DNA of 64,000 bases from Streptomyces sp. NA02950. GTDB lineage: Bacteria; Actinomycetota; Actinomycetes; Streptomycetales; Streptomycetaceae. Position numbers and translations under genes: made by a program. The notes beneath the pieces were generated by a model. It was not told where the DNA came from, searched no databases, and saw nothing but the letters and a program-made list of their open reading frames with translations. The DNA is taken from positions 372,001 through 436,000 of the forward strand of contig NZ_CP054916.1 in the NCBI RefSeq assembly GCF_013364155.1, written 5' to 3'. The first letter of the stretch is position 1. Every line of letters begins with the position of its first letter. This document shows positions 25,843 to 34,400 of the stretch, one piece after another.

Positions 25843-25874
25843 GGCCATTCGGCCCACAACCGGGCCATCCGGCC
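25843..25874. promoter_or_regulatory. Two GGCC palindromes in a divergent stress promoter
   Basis: GGCCATTCGGCC (25843-25854) and GGCCATCCGGCC (25863-25874) are spaced 20 bp start to start, two helical turns. They lie between the CBS-BON gene (minus) and the DUF1918-nitroreductase gene (plus). This is the clearest occurrence of the proposed shared box. Confidence 0.45.
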
Positions 25875-25955
25875 CCTCGCTGGAGGACTTTCCGCCCCAG
25901 GACACCGCTCCTCCGCGGTGACACATTGGAAGTCAGACAGAGAGGCGGGATGTCG

Positions 25956-27188
25956 ATGCGTGCTCACGTCGGCGACCAACTGATTGTCGAAAGCCCCACC
26001 ACCGGTGCCGCCAAGCGGGACGGTGAGATCGTCGGACTCCACCACGACGACGGGACTCCTCCCTATGACGTGCGGTGGTCGGACTCCGATCAGGTCACCC
26101 TTGTGTTCCCCGGTCCGGACGCACACATTCACCACATCGGGCACGGACCGGAAGGGCAGCGGGAGGCGACCGGGCATCGCGGGCCCGCGGCGGCGTACCG
26201 GAGCGCTCGTTCGCTCTCCGATGCGGAGGTCATGGCTCTGGTGCGGGACGCCACGGCCGCCCCCTCGATGCACAATGCCCAGCCCTGGCGGTTCCGGTAC
26301 TTCCGGCGTAACCGCGTCTTCCATCTGAGGGCCGATCTCCGGGGCTCGCTGCCGCACACCGACCCTGAACTCCGCGCCCTGCACATCGGCTGTGGTGCCG
26401 CCCTGATGAACCTGCGCATCGCCGTCGCACACGAAGGCCGGCAGGCGGTGACCCGGTTGCTGCCCGAACCCGGCGACCCGATGCTGCTGGCCTCCATGAC
26501 ACTGACCGGCCCGCTCGGCGCAGAGGACGACCCGGCGGCTCTGTACCCCGCTGTGCGCACCCGCCACACCAGCCGGTATCCCTTCGCCGAGAGGGCCATA
26601 CCCGATACCGTGCGCACCGCTCTCGTCGAGGCCGCACAAATGGAGCGGGTTTCGCTGGACTTCCCCTCCGGCTGGCATCTGCAAACAGTGCTGGACTTGA
26701 TACAGGAGGCCGAGGCCCGCGACCTCACCGATGCCGACACCGCGGCTGACCTGGCCCGCTTCACCCGCACGGCGGACGACACGCGGCCGGGGTCCGAAGG
26801 CGTCCCGGAGTACGCCTTCGGACCCCGCCGCAGGACCGGCAAGGCCCCCATGCGGGACTTCGCGGGCGGCAGAACCGTCCCCGGCCGCCCGACCGCCGAC
26901 TTCGAGACCACCCCCCACCTGGCCCTGCTCAGCACCGCACGCGACCAGCCCGAGGACTGGCTGCGTGCCGGCATGGCGTTGGAACGGGTGCTGCTGCGCG
27001 CCACCCTCGACGGGCTCGCCACCTCGTTCGTCACCCAGGCCCTCGAATGGCACGAACTGCGCTGGCCACTGCGCGACCCGACGTCAGGCATGGCATATGT
27101 GCAGATGGTGCTGCGACTGGGATACGGCCGCCCCGGCACGCAGACACCCCGACGACCGGCCCACGACGTGCTGGACATCGAACCGTAG
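25956..27188 (+). CDS. DUF1918 domain fused to an Acg-like FMN nitroreductase
   Basis: Protein of 410 residues. Residues 1-60 are a DUF1918 SH3-like domain (MRAHVGDQLIVESPTTGAAK with PPYDVRWSDSD). From about residue 80 it is a two-repeat nitroreductase of the Acg type, with the FMN-site motif APSMHNAQPWRFRYF and HTSRYPFAERAIP. DUF1918 (Rv0569) and Acg (Rv2032) are separate DosR-regulon proteins in mycobacteria; here they are one chain. The ATG at 25956 is preferred to 25950 because the paralogue at 52289 conserves ATGCGTGC and the GAGGCGGG spacing is better. It lies between two minus-strand CBS-BON genes. Confidence 0.85.
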   Translation: MRAHVGDQLIVESPTTGAAKRDGEIVGLHHDDGTPPYDVRWSDSDQVTLVFPGPDAHIHHIGHGPEGQREATGHRGPAAAYRSARSLSDAEVMALVRDATAAPSMHNAQPWRFRYFRRNRVFHLRADLRGSLPHTDPELRALHIGCGAALMNLRIAVAHEGRQAVTRLLPEPGDPMLLASMTLTGPLGAEDDPAALYPAVRTRHTSRYPFAERAIPDTVRTALVEAAQMERVSLDFPSGWHLQTVLDLIQEAEARDLTDADTAADLARFTRTADDTRPGSEGVPEYAFGPRRRTGKAPMRDFAGGRTVPGRPTADFETTPHLALLSTARDQPEDWLRAGMALERVLLRATLDGLATSFVTQALEWHELRWPLRDPTSGMAYVQMVLRLGYGRPGTQTPRRPAHDVLDIEP

Positions 27189-27260
27189 CCACATCCGCGA
27201 CCGTAGCCACATCCGCGCGCTCCGGAGGATCCCGGCTCAGGTCGAGTGGAGGATCCCGGC

Positions 27261-27929
27261 TCAGGTCGGGTGGTGGGGCTCGTCCCGTCCGACGCCCCGG
27301 AAATGGCATTCGACATCGACGACGCCCTCCACGGCCCGGGTCAGACGCGCGGCCACCGGGATCAGCGCGGTGTCCGCCAACTGCCCGCTCAGAGTGACCA
27401 CTCCATCGGCCACCCGGACACGAACGCTGCTGTTGTCGGGGAACAGGTACGACACCACAGTGCGTCTGACCTCCTCCTCGATGTCCTCTTCCGAACGGAG
27501 GAAGACCTTCAGCAGATCGCCCCGGCTGACGATGCCCTGCAACTTCCCCTCTGCGTCGACCACCGGAAGCCGTTTGACGCCTTTGACGGCCATGATCCGG
27601 GCCGCCTCGGCCAAGGTGGCGTCCGTGTGCACGCTCACCGCCGGGGAGCTCATCAGCTCTTCCGCCGTCACCGCCCCGGCCTTCGCCAGGTCGGGGAGCC
27701 GCCGCAACTGCTCGAAGCGGTCCGGATCGCTGTCCCGGAATTCCTCCTTGGGCAGCAGATCCGCCTCGGAGACGACACCGATGACCCGCCCCTCGCCCTC
27801 CAGCACCGGCATGGCACTCACATGCCACTGGCTCAGGGTCTCCACGAGTTCCTTGAACGACGCGTCACGCCCGACAGCGACCACCGTCCGTGTCATCACA
27901 TCACTCACGATGTGCGGAGTCTCGGGCAC
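27261..27929 (-). CDS. CBS-pair protein with C-terminal BON domain
   Basis: Paralogue of the gene at 25065, 222 residues, starting at GTG 27929 behind a very strong GGAAGGAGGAGG. CBS1 contains SDVMTRTVVAVGRDASFKEL and VIGVVSEADLLPKEE; CBS2 contains AARIMAVKGVKRLPVVDAEG and GIVSRGDLLKVFL; the BON domain contains VRVADGVVTLSGQL. The Bateman pair probably senses adenine nucleotides. The gene converges on the DUF1918-nitroreductase gene. Confidence 0.88.
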   Translation of the reverse strand: MPETPHIVSDVMTRTVVAVGRDASFKELVETLSQWHVSAMPVLEGEGRVIGVVSEADLLPKEEFRDSDPDRFEQLRRLPDLAKAGAVTAEELMSSPAVSVHTDATLAEAARIMAVKGVKRLPVVDAEGKLQGIVSRGDLLKVFLRSEEDIEEEVRRTVVSYLFPDNSSVRVRVADGVVTLSGQLADTALIPVAARLTRAVEGVVDVECHFRGVGRDEPHHPT

Positions 27930-28031
27930 GGGACCTCCTCCTTCCTTCCCCCCACCGCTCCGCACGGGTTCGACGCCCCTCTGCCAGTGTCCGGCCGCCG
28001 GGTGTCCCCCTGCCACCGGGGGCAACGCCGT

Positions 28032-28715
28032 TCAGCTGTGTGCCTTCCGACAGGCCGTGCGTACCGAATCGGCGACCGCCCGGTGGAACCGGGCGGCGAT
28101 CAGTGGGATCTCCGTGCCCGCGCGGAGATCGGCCACGATCGCCACCAGCGGTGCGGCGGGATCCTCGAGCGCGAAGGCATAGCCGTCCCGCACCTGGCCG
28201 ACCGTCATCGCGACGGCTTCCCATTCCACCGCGGCCTGGGCCTCCTACCCCATGCGGTGGCACACACCCACCAGTGAGGACACGGCGTCGAACAGTCGCC
28301 CCATGCTGGATGTCCGCACACACCCGAAGCCGCACGTCAACCGCCGTTCCAGCAGGAGACGTTCCTTGGGAGGGCAGGCTGCCGTGCACGGCAGGTCGGG
28401 TGACCAGGCGATACCGGCCGCGCGCAGATGTGTCAGGGCCATCCGATACGGATTGCGCACCGCCGCGACACCGCCCGGCAGGGGTACGTACGCCAGATGT
28501 GCCAGGCGGCGGTAGCCCGTAGTCGGCCAGCAGCACCTCACCGCCCCACACGGCGCCATCGTCACCGTAACCGGTGCCGTCGAAGGCGGTCCGCGGGCCT
28601 TTCCGCGTCGCGGCTCGCCCGCGGTCGTCGGAGCGGTGGCGTCGCGCCCGAGGTGGTAGCCGCCGATCCCCTTGACCGCCAGGACGGCTCCGCCAGTCAG
28701 CATGCGCCGGGTCGG
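28032..28715 (-). pseudogene. hypF: hypF remnant with large internal deletion and a nonsense codon
   Basis: Scraps of HypF, the carbamoyltransferase that makes the CN ligands of [NiFe]-hydrogenase, in correct order. GGAVLAVKGIGGYHLGRDAT comes from the YrdC-like part. Then, after a deletion of several hundred codons, FDGTGYGDDGAVWGGEVLLA, LAHLAYVPLPGGVAAVRNPY and LGCVRTSSMGRLFDAVSSL-type sequence come from the Kae1-like domain (in the window the last reads FGCVRTSSMGRLFDAV). A frameshift lies near 28519. At 28245 a TAG interrupts GVCHRMG-stop-EAQAAVEWEA where a Tyr codon is expected. The tail RFHRAVADSVRTACR is intact. No hydrogenase genes are in the window. Confidence 0.75.
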
Positions 28716-28736
28716 CCACCTCGACTTTGATGCTGC

Positions 28737-28883
28737 TTACAAACAGGGTTCCGGCGCCGGCAGCGGCCACGCGTGCAGCAGGCGCAGCGTGAGCCGGCGC
28801 CATTCGGCCTCCTCGGCGGCCCATCGAGCGGTGGCAGGACTCTCGGGTGAACCGGCCAGTCCCACGGTGCCGACTGGCTCCAT
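28737..28883 (-). pseudogene. Universal stress protein, N-terminal remnant
   Basis: Forty-eight codons starting MEPVGTVGLAGSPESPATAR and continuing RLTLRLLHAWPLP, the first beta-alpha-beta unit of a USP. The frame then ends and is followed directly by the hypF remnant, so a deletion probably joined the two broken genes. Confidence 0.6.
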
Positions 28884-28963
28884 GGCGTCTGGCTCTGTTG
28901 CGTAAGAAGCTGGATGAGAGTGAACGAGTTCGCCTGCCCGAACAGCGTCGGCTGACCGAGCAC

Positions 28964-28976
28964 GGCCCCTTCGGCG
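28964..28976. promoter_or_regulatory. GGCC-like box upstream of a USP gene
   Basis: GGCCCCTTCGGCG lies about 65 bases upstream of the USP start at 29040 and resembles the palindromes at 23788 and 25843, with a less perfect right arm. Confidence 0.3.
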
Positions 28977-29039
28977 CATGTGGACCGTATGGGCCGGGGC
29001 TCGGAGGGGTGGAGTCCGGCACGAGAGGAGAAATGGCCA

Positions 29040-29861
29040 GTGACCATGCCCCTGGTGGTCGGCATCGACGGCTCCGAAGCGAGCCTCGAGGCGGTGGATT
29101 GGGCCGCAGGCGAGACTGCCCGGCACAAGCTGCCGCTCCACCTCGTGTGTGCCGCGGCGCCGGGCCAAGAGGCGTCCGACGTGATCAGCCGTGCCTCGGA
29201 GCGTGCCAGGATGGCCTCTCCCTCAACGCGTATGTCGAGCGAGGTACTGCATGAGGACGCGGCCTCCGCCCTGGTCAGCAAGGGGCGCAACGCCTTCGCG
29301 CTGGTGCTCGGATCCAGGGGGCTGGGAGACCTCGCCGGGATGCTCCTGGGTTCGGTCAGCCTGGCCGTGGCAGCGCGAGCCGACTGCCCGGTCGTCGTGG
29401 TGCGCGGCGCGCCGGAGCACCGGGACGCGCGGTTCGGGAGCGTTGTCGTTGGCGTCGAGGGCCGAGAGGGAAGTGACACGGCAGTACAGTTCGCGTTCCG
29501 CGAGGCCCATGTGCGGCGCTGCCGGCTGGTAGCGGTACACGCCTGGAGTGCACCGACCGGTGCTCCCTCCGAACCTCCGCCCCCGTACTGGTACGCCCTT
29601 GAGACCCACTGGCGCCCCCCGACGCAGGTGCTCGAAGACGCTCTGCGCGGCCCCGCAGAACGGTACCGGAACGCCACGGTTGACCGCCGGGTGGTTGAGG
29701 GACCGGCACGGAAGGCGCTGTTGGAAGCCGCGTCGGGCGCCGACCTACTGGTCGTCGGAGCCGGCAAGCGGCACGGACACATCGGCCTGCAGCTGGGCCT
29801 GATCAACCACGCGGTGCTGCACCACGCGCCGTGTCCGATCGTGGTCGTTCCGCATATATGA
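29040..29861 (+). CDS. Universal stress protein, two Usp domains
   Basis: Tandem USP of 273 residues, started at GTG 29040 (then ACC ATG; 29046 is the alternative) behind GAGAGGAGAAATGG. Domain 1 reads PLVVGIDGSEASLEAVDWA and LVLGSRGLGDLAGMLLGSVS. Domain 2 reads SVVVGVEGREGSDTAVQFAF and LLVVGAGKRHGHIGLQLG, ending CPIVVVPH. It is shorter than its neighbours because the first domain lacks part of the middle helix region. It is closest in sequence style to the USP at 43090. Confidence 0.88.
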   Translation: MTMPLVVGIDGSEASLEAVDWAAGETARHKLPLHLVCAAAPGQEASDVISRASERARMASPSTRMSSEVLHEDAASALVSKGRNAFALVLGSRGLGDLAGMLLGSVSLAVAARADCPVVVVRGAPEHRDARFGSVVVGVEGREGSDTAVQFAFREAHVRRCRLVAVHAWSAPTGAPSEPPPPYWYALETHWRPPTQVLEDALRGPAERYRNATVDRRVVEGPARKALLEAASGADLLVVGAGKRHGHIGLQLGLINHAVLHHAPCPIVVVPHI

Positions 29862-30079
29862 GAGCGATGTCAGGACCACGCCGACGACTGACCCGTAGGG
29901 CGTACTGGGAAGCCATCCACCAGGGCGGCCTTCGGCTCCTGTGACCGGTGTCTGCTGCCGTTCGATCGTGGTGGCGAACGGACCAGTACGTGTGCCGGAG
30001 GCCCGAACCGTCAGCGGTCCGCCGATGACCTGTGTAGAACGCAACGGCTACCGGCTGGCTGGTGGGCGGCATGACGGCG

Positions 30080-30425
30080 GTCGCGGTGGCGACGTCGACC
30101 ACGGGAAGTTGTTCGACATGCTTCACGGCCATGGTCCGCTGCCTGGGCCAAGGGGCGCCGTCACCGGAGGCGTGCTCATGAGTTCCTCGGCCGTCACCGC
30201 CCCCGCCATGGCGATGTCGGACAGTCGCTTACGCTGCCGTACAGGCCCGGGGCACTGGCGGAGGTCCCCTCCTTGTCAGCGGTCGCCCCCGGGAGCACAG
30301 ATCGATGGCACTCCCCTCCCCCTCCACGACAGGCAGGGCACTGACCTTCCACTGCTCCGTGGTGCGGACGATCTCCTCACAGCGCACGTCGTGCCCGAAG
30401 CCCCCAGTCGGAGAGCCGGTCCGCA
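30080..30425 (-). pseudogene. CBS-domain protein remnant, frameshifted
   Basis: Pieces in order on the minus strand: EEIVRTTEQWKVSALPVVEG (CBS1), KRLSDIAMAGAVTAEELMST (linker, very close to the intact gene at 27261) and MAVKHVEQLPVVDV (CBS2). At least two frame changes separate them and the BON end is missing. It is probably a dead duplicate of the 27261 gene. Confidence 0.6.
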
Positions 30426-30492
30426 TGTCGCAGCAGGCCCCCGGCGGTGCGACGGTATTCACAGGGGGCTGAAGAGGAGGGTGATGGGGACG

Positions 30493-30819
30493 ATGGACTT
30501 CCCGCTGGTTGTAGGCGTCGACAGAGCGGATCCCAGCCTGCACTCGGTGGACTGGGCAGTGGACGAAGAACGGGCCCCGACCGACCTCACCGACGCGCTG
30601 AGCCAGGCAGTACGGGAGTACCCCCAGGTCAAGATGTACCGCACGCCAGTCGAAGGCCCTGCCCACAAGGCCCTCCTGGAGGGGTCGGCCGATGCCGATC
30701 TGATCGTGGTCGGCGCTTTGATGCGGCGCGGCCACTTCGGTCCGCAGAGCGGCCGCGTGGCCCACGCCCTGGCGCGTCACTCCGAGTGCGCGGTGGCCAT
30801 CATCCCTCAGCGGGCCTGA
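30493..30819 (+). CDS. Internally deleted universal stress protein (108 residues)
   Basis: The N-terminus MDFPLVVGVDRADPSLHSVD and WAVDE match domain 1 of tandem USPs, but residues from about 35 on (KMYRTPVEGPAHKALLEGSA and LIVVGALMRRGHFGPQSGRV) match the end of domain 2. About 170 codons are missing in frame. The result is a single chimeric Usp unit that keeps the C-terminal nucleotide-binding loop and could still fold. I chose the ATG at 30493, 12 bases after AGGAGG; ATG 30484 and GTG 30481 are possible. It lies 62 bases upstream of the GH65 gene and may be cotranscribed with it. Confidence 0.65.
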   Translation: MDFPLVVGVDRADPSLHSVDWAVDEERAPTDLTDALSQAVREYPQVKMYRTPVEGPAHKALLEGSADADLIVVGALMRRGHFGPQSGRVAHALARHSECAVAIIPQRA

Positions 30820-30881
30820 GCTCCCCGGCGTGGGCCACACGCGTGTACATCTCGAGGAAAGGAGAGGGGTGAGGGCGGCGG

Positions 30882-33278
30882 ATGTCGGAGTGGACCTGGG
30901 AGTACGAGGGATACGACCCCGCCGCCGAGCGGCTGCGTGAATCGTTGTGCACGCTCGGCAATGGCTACTTCGCCACCCGTGGCGCGGTGCCCGAGAGCAG
31001 CGCGGGTGAGGTGCACTGCCCGGGGACCTACGTGGCCGGGTGTTACAACCGTCTGGAGTCGGCCGTGGCCGGGCGACAGGTGGTGAACGAGGACCTGGTC
31101 AATCTCCCGAACTGGCTATTCCTGCGGTTTCGTTGCCACTCCACCGAGGGATCGTGGGGCCCGTGGTTCTCCCTGGACACCTGCGCCGTCCTCGACCACC
31201 GGCACATCCTGGATCTGCGCCGCGCCACGCTCACCCGCACGTTCCGCTACCGGGACGAGGGCACGGGTGTGCTGGGTGTGGAGCAGTTCCGCCTGGTGCA
31301 CATGGGAGATCCTCATGTGGCTGCGCTGCGGACGGTCTTCACGGCGGAGGACTGGTCGGGAGAGATCGAAATCGAGTCCGTCCTCGACGGCGACGTGATC
31401 AACAGCAACGTACGCCGTTACCGGACCCTCAACCACAGCCACCTGGCCCATGCACAGACCGGAGCGAACGAGCCCGACACGGTGTGGCTGCACTGCCGCA
31501 CCAGCACCTCCGACATCGGTATCGCCATGGCGGTCCGAACAGTCGTCACCGGGCAGCCACCGGTCTCGTCGGGGCTTCATCCCGGCCGGCGACGTGCCGT
31601 CCACCGCCTGGTGATCCCGGTCGCTCCCGGCCGACCTGTCGGGGTGGAAAAAACCATGGCGCTCCACACCTCCCGCGATGCGGCGATCGGCAACCCGCTC
31701 GGTGCGGCGGTCGACCGGGCGTCCGCGGCCGCGGACTTCTCAGCCCTGCTGAACTCCCATGCCGCCGCGTGGGAGCAGTTGTGGCGGCGCGCGGAGATCC
31801 AGGTACCCGGCCAGGCCGGTCGCGTCCTGCGCTTGCATCTGTTCCACGTCCTGCAGACACTGTCGCCGCACACCGCGGATCTGGACGTGGGTGTACCGGC
31901 CCGGGGGCTGCACGGCGAGGCGTACCGGGGCCATGTCTTCTGGGACGAGCTGTTCGCGCTGCCGTATCTGAACCTGCACTTCCCGGAGGTCTCCCGGGCG
32001 CTGTTGAGCTACCGGTACCGGCGCCTGCCGCAGGCATGCCGGGCAGCGGCCGCGAGCGGCAGGGCCGGGGCGATGTATCCATGGCAGAGCGGCAGCGACG
32101 GCCGTGAGGAGACCCAGGAGCTGCATCTCAACCCCCGCTCCGGCCGCTGGCTGCCGGATCACTCCCGGCTCCAGCACCACGTCGGCTCAGCGATCGCCTA
32201 CAACGTGTGGCAGTACCACGAGGCCACCGGCGACACCGAGTTCCTCCACACCAAGGGAGCGGAAATGCTGCTGCAGATCGCCCGCTTCTGGGCGGACACA
32301 GCGGTCTTCGACCCCGGGTCGGGCCGCTACCGCATCCGCGGCGTCGTCGGACCCGACGAGTACCACGACAGCTACCCGAACGCCGCCCGGCCCGGACTGG
32401 ACGACAACACGTACACCAACGTCACCGCAGCCTGGGTCCTCAGCCGCGCCCTGGACCTTCTGCGGCGCCTTCCGGCATGGCGGCGAGAGGAACTGTTCGA
32501 GCGCGTGCGGCTGGACGGTGACGAACTCCCGAAGTGGCAGGAGGTCTCCCGGCGGCTGAGGGTGCCGTACCACCGGGGAGTCATCAGTCAGTTCGAGGGC
32601 TATGACGACCTCGCCGAGCTGGACTGGGAAGCCTACCGCGCGCGGTACGACAGCATCCGGCGGCTGGACCGGATCCTTGAGGCCGAGGGAGATACGGTCA
32701 ACCGCTACAAGGCCTCCAAGCAGGCCGACGTCCTCATGCTCGGCTACCTGTTCTCGCCCAGGGAGCTGCGGCAGCTGTTCCAGCGTCTCGGGTACAGCCT
32801 GGACGACGACCTCTGGCGCAAGACCGTCGACTACTACCTTCAGCGCACCAGCCACGGCTCCACACTCAGCGGACTCGTCCACGGCTGGGTCCTCGCGCGG
32901 GTCAGACGTGCCGAGGCATGGAAGTACTGCCAGGAAGCCCTGGAGGCGGATATCGCCGATCTCCATGGCGGCACGACCGGCGAAGGCATCCATCTCGGCG
33001 CCATGGCCGGCACCCTTGACCTGGTCCAGCGCGGCCTGACCGGTCTGGAGACCCGCGAGGACGCCTTGTGGCTGGACCCCGTGCCGCTTCCGGCGATGTC
33101 CGAGTACGGATTCTCGCTGCGCTATCGCGGGCACTGGGGTGTCCGTGTACGGCTGCGGAGCGGGCAGCTGCGGATCGGTGTGCCCGACTCGGAGGAATCA
33201 CCGCTACGCGTGGTACTGGCCGACCGAGCCGTCACCATCGCACCAGGAGAGACCTGCACACTTGTGCTGCCCACATAG
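30882..33278 (+). CDS. Glycoside hydrolase family 65 protein (maltose/trehalose/kojibiose phosphorylase-like)
   Basis: Cytoplasmic enzyme of 798 residues with the GH65 order: N-terminal beta-sandwich (residues 1-270), (alpha/alpha)6 barrel (about 300-690) and C-terminal beta layer. The general acid is Glu493 in RIRGVVGPDEYHDSYPN. YKASKQADVLMLGYLF and RTSHGSTLSG are the phosphate-binding region of inverting phosphorylases. They cleave an alpha-linked disaccharide with phosphate to beta-glucose-1-phosphate, saving one ATP. The usual beta-phosphoglucomutase partner is not adjacent. A GGAGAGGGGTGA ribosome binding region precedes the ATG. Which disaccharide is used cannot be told. Confidence 0.88.
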   Translation: MSEWTWEYEGYDPAAERLRESLCTLGNGYFATRGAVPESSAGEVHCPGTYVAGCYNRLESAVAGRQVVNEDLVNLPNWLFLRFRCHSTEGSWGPWFSLDTCAVLDHRHILDLRRATLTRTFRYRDEGTGVLGVEQFRLVHMGDPHVAALRTVFTAEDWSGEIEIESVLDGDVINSNVRRYRTLNHSHLAHAQTGANEPDTVWLHCRTSTSDIGIAMAVRTVVTGQPPVSSGLHPGRRRAVHRLVIPVAPGRPVGVEKTMALHTSRDAAIGNPLGAAVDRASAAADFSALLNSHAAAWEQLWRRAEIQVPGQAGRVLRLHLFHVLQTLSPHTADLDVGVPARGLHGEAYRGHVFWDELFALPYLNLHFPEVSRALLSYRYRRLPQACRAAAASGRAGAMYPWQSGSDGREETQELHLNPRSGRWLPDHSRLQHHVGSAIAYNVWQYHEATGDTEFLHTKGAEMLLQIARFWADTAVFDPGSGRYRIRGVVGPDEYHDSYPNAARPGLDDNTYTNVTAAWVLSRALDLLRRLPAWRREELFERVRLDGDELPKWQEVSRRLRVPYHRGVISQFEGYDDLAELDWEAYRARYDSIRRLDRILEAEGDTVNRYKASKQADVLMLGYLFSPRELRQLFQRLGYSLDDDLWRKTVDYYLQRTSHGSTLSGLVHGWVLARVRRAEAWKYCQEALEADIADLHGGTTGEGIHLGAMAGTLDLVQRGLTGLETREDALWLDPVPLPAMSEYGFSLRYRGHWGVRVRLRSGQLRIGVPDSEESPLRVVLADRAVTIAPGETCTLVLPT

Positions 33279-33423
33279 ATCGCCCTTCGGCTTGGGCTCC
33301 GAGCGCGGGGGCAATTCGGGCGGTAGGAGTAGCGGCCTTCGCTGCCTGGGCCGCCCCAACGGCACGGCCTCGGGAGACGTGTATGGAGTAGTCGGTATCG
33401 CTGCTAAGGGTGGGCTCTGATCA

Positions 33424-33840
33424 CGGCTGCCCTGCGCGAGCTGTTCCCTACGCTCTGGCATCTCACCCGCCACGGCGACCTGAACGGACTCGCCGTGACG
33501 GAACTCGACTCCCAGCTCGACGCGCTCGCGGGGACGGCGCCCCGAGAGACAAGATCTTCAGCGAGAAGATCAGCACCCGGGTGCGGGCACCGACGGCATG
33601 CTCCACACCGCGCTCCGCCGCCGCGCGGGCGGCGAGTCCGTCGAGCAGATCCAGCCCGACCTGATCATCCCCACCGGCAAGCGCAAGGGCCAGAACCTCG
33701 CGGTGGCCAGCATCTGCCTCGCGCTCGCCGAGCACGCCAAGCGCGAGGCGTACCCCCGAAGCCGTCGAACAGGCCCACGCCGACTCCGCCGCCCTCCAGG
33801 TCGGCGAAGTCCCCGGACCCCGCCCCGCTCAGCCGGTTCC
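33424..33840 (+). pseudogene. Serine recombinase/resolvase remnant, multiply frameshifted
   Basis: RDKIFSEKISTRVR is the conserved block after the catalytic region of small serine resolvases. A second frame gives LHTALRRRAGGESVEQIQPD and LIIPTGKRKGQNLAVASI, the C-terminal helix-turn-helix arm, and a third gives EAVEQAHADSAALQVGEVP. The catalytic Ser region is missing. The start of the stretch (TLWHLTRHGDLNGLAVTELD) is unassigned. It probably marks a former mobile element between the GH65 and CBS genes. Confidence 0.6.
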
Positions 33841-33957
33841 CCGGCATGCGCACAGGATGCGAAGAATCCACACTGGCCTGAAGGAGTACCGGTCGGGGCG
33901 GGGCCAGGCCTTGCGGGGCTCTCCCTGAGCACATCGCGACGCTCGAAGGAGACGACC

Positions 33958-34377
33958 ATGACCACAGCACGGGAAATCATGCACGCCGGTGCCACCTGCA
34001 TCCAGGAGAACGAGACGCTGGACGCCGCGGCGCGCACAATGAAGGAGCTGAACATCGGAGTCCTCCCCATCTGCGGACCGGACGACCGGCTCCACGGAAT
34101 CATCACCGACCGTGACATCGTGGTGAAGTGCCTGGCCACAGGCAAGGACCCCAGGACGATGCCCGCGGGCCAGCTCGAGCAGGGCAAGCCCATCACGATT
34201 GACGCCGAGGCTGACGCCGGCCAGGTCCTCCGGACCATGGAGGAGCACAAGATCCGGCGCCTGCCGGTCATCGACAACCATCGCCTGGTCGGCATGATCA
34301 GCGAAGCGGATCTCGCACGCCGCCTGCCGGATGAGCAGGTGGGCCACTTCGTCGAGGCCGTCTGCGCGACTGCCTGA
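33958..34377 (+). CDS. CBS-pair protein, Hrp1-like
   Basis: Stand-alone Bateman module of 139 residues. CBS1 is AREIMHAGATCIQENETLDA with LHGIITDRDIVVKCLA; CBS2 is VLRTMEEHKIRRLPVIDNHR with LVGMISEADLA. Length and motifs match hypoxic response protein 1 (Rv2626c), a DosR-regulon protein of mycobacteria; there is no BON domain, unlike the other CBS proteins in the window. The ATG follows GAAGGAGACGACC. It converges with the TrkA gene at 34401. Confidence 0.85.
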   Translation: MTTAREIMHAGATCIQENETLDAAARTMKELNIGVLPICGPDDRLHGIITDRDIVVKCLATGKDPRTMPAGQLEQGKPITIDAEADAGQVLRTMEEHKIRRLPVIDNHRLVGMISEADLARRLPDEQVGHFVEAVCATA

Positions 34378-34400
34378 GCACTCGGCCGAGCGCCAGGTCG

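Noticed and set aside
25026..25955. Long in-frame upstream extension of the DUF1918-nitroreductase gene (720 codons in total)
   Set aside because: It runs antisense through the CBS-BON gene; the paralogue at 52289 and the ribosome binding site place the start at 25956.
28032..28229. Small intact 65-residue gene
   Set aside because: It continues the hypF Kae1-like domain after a nonsense codon, so it is the tail of a pseudogene.
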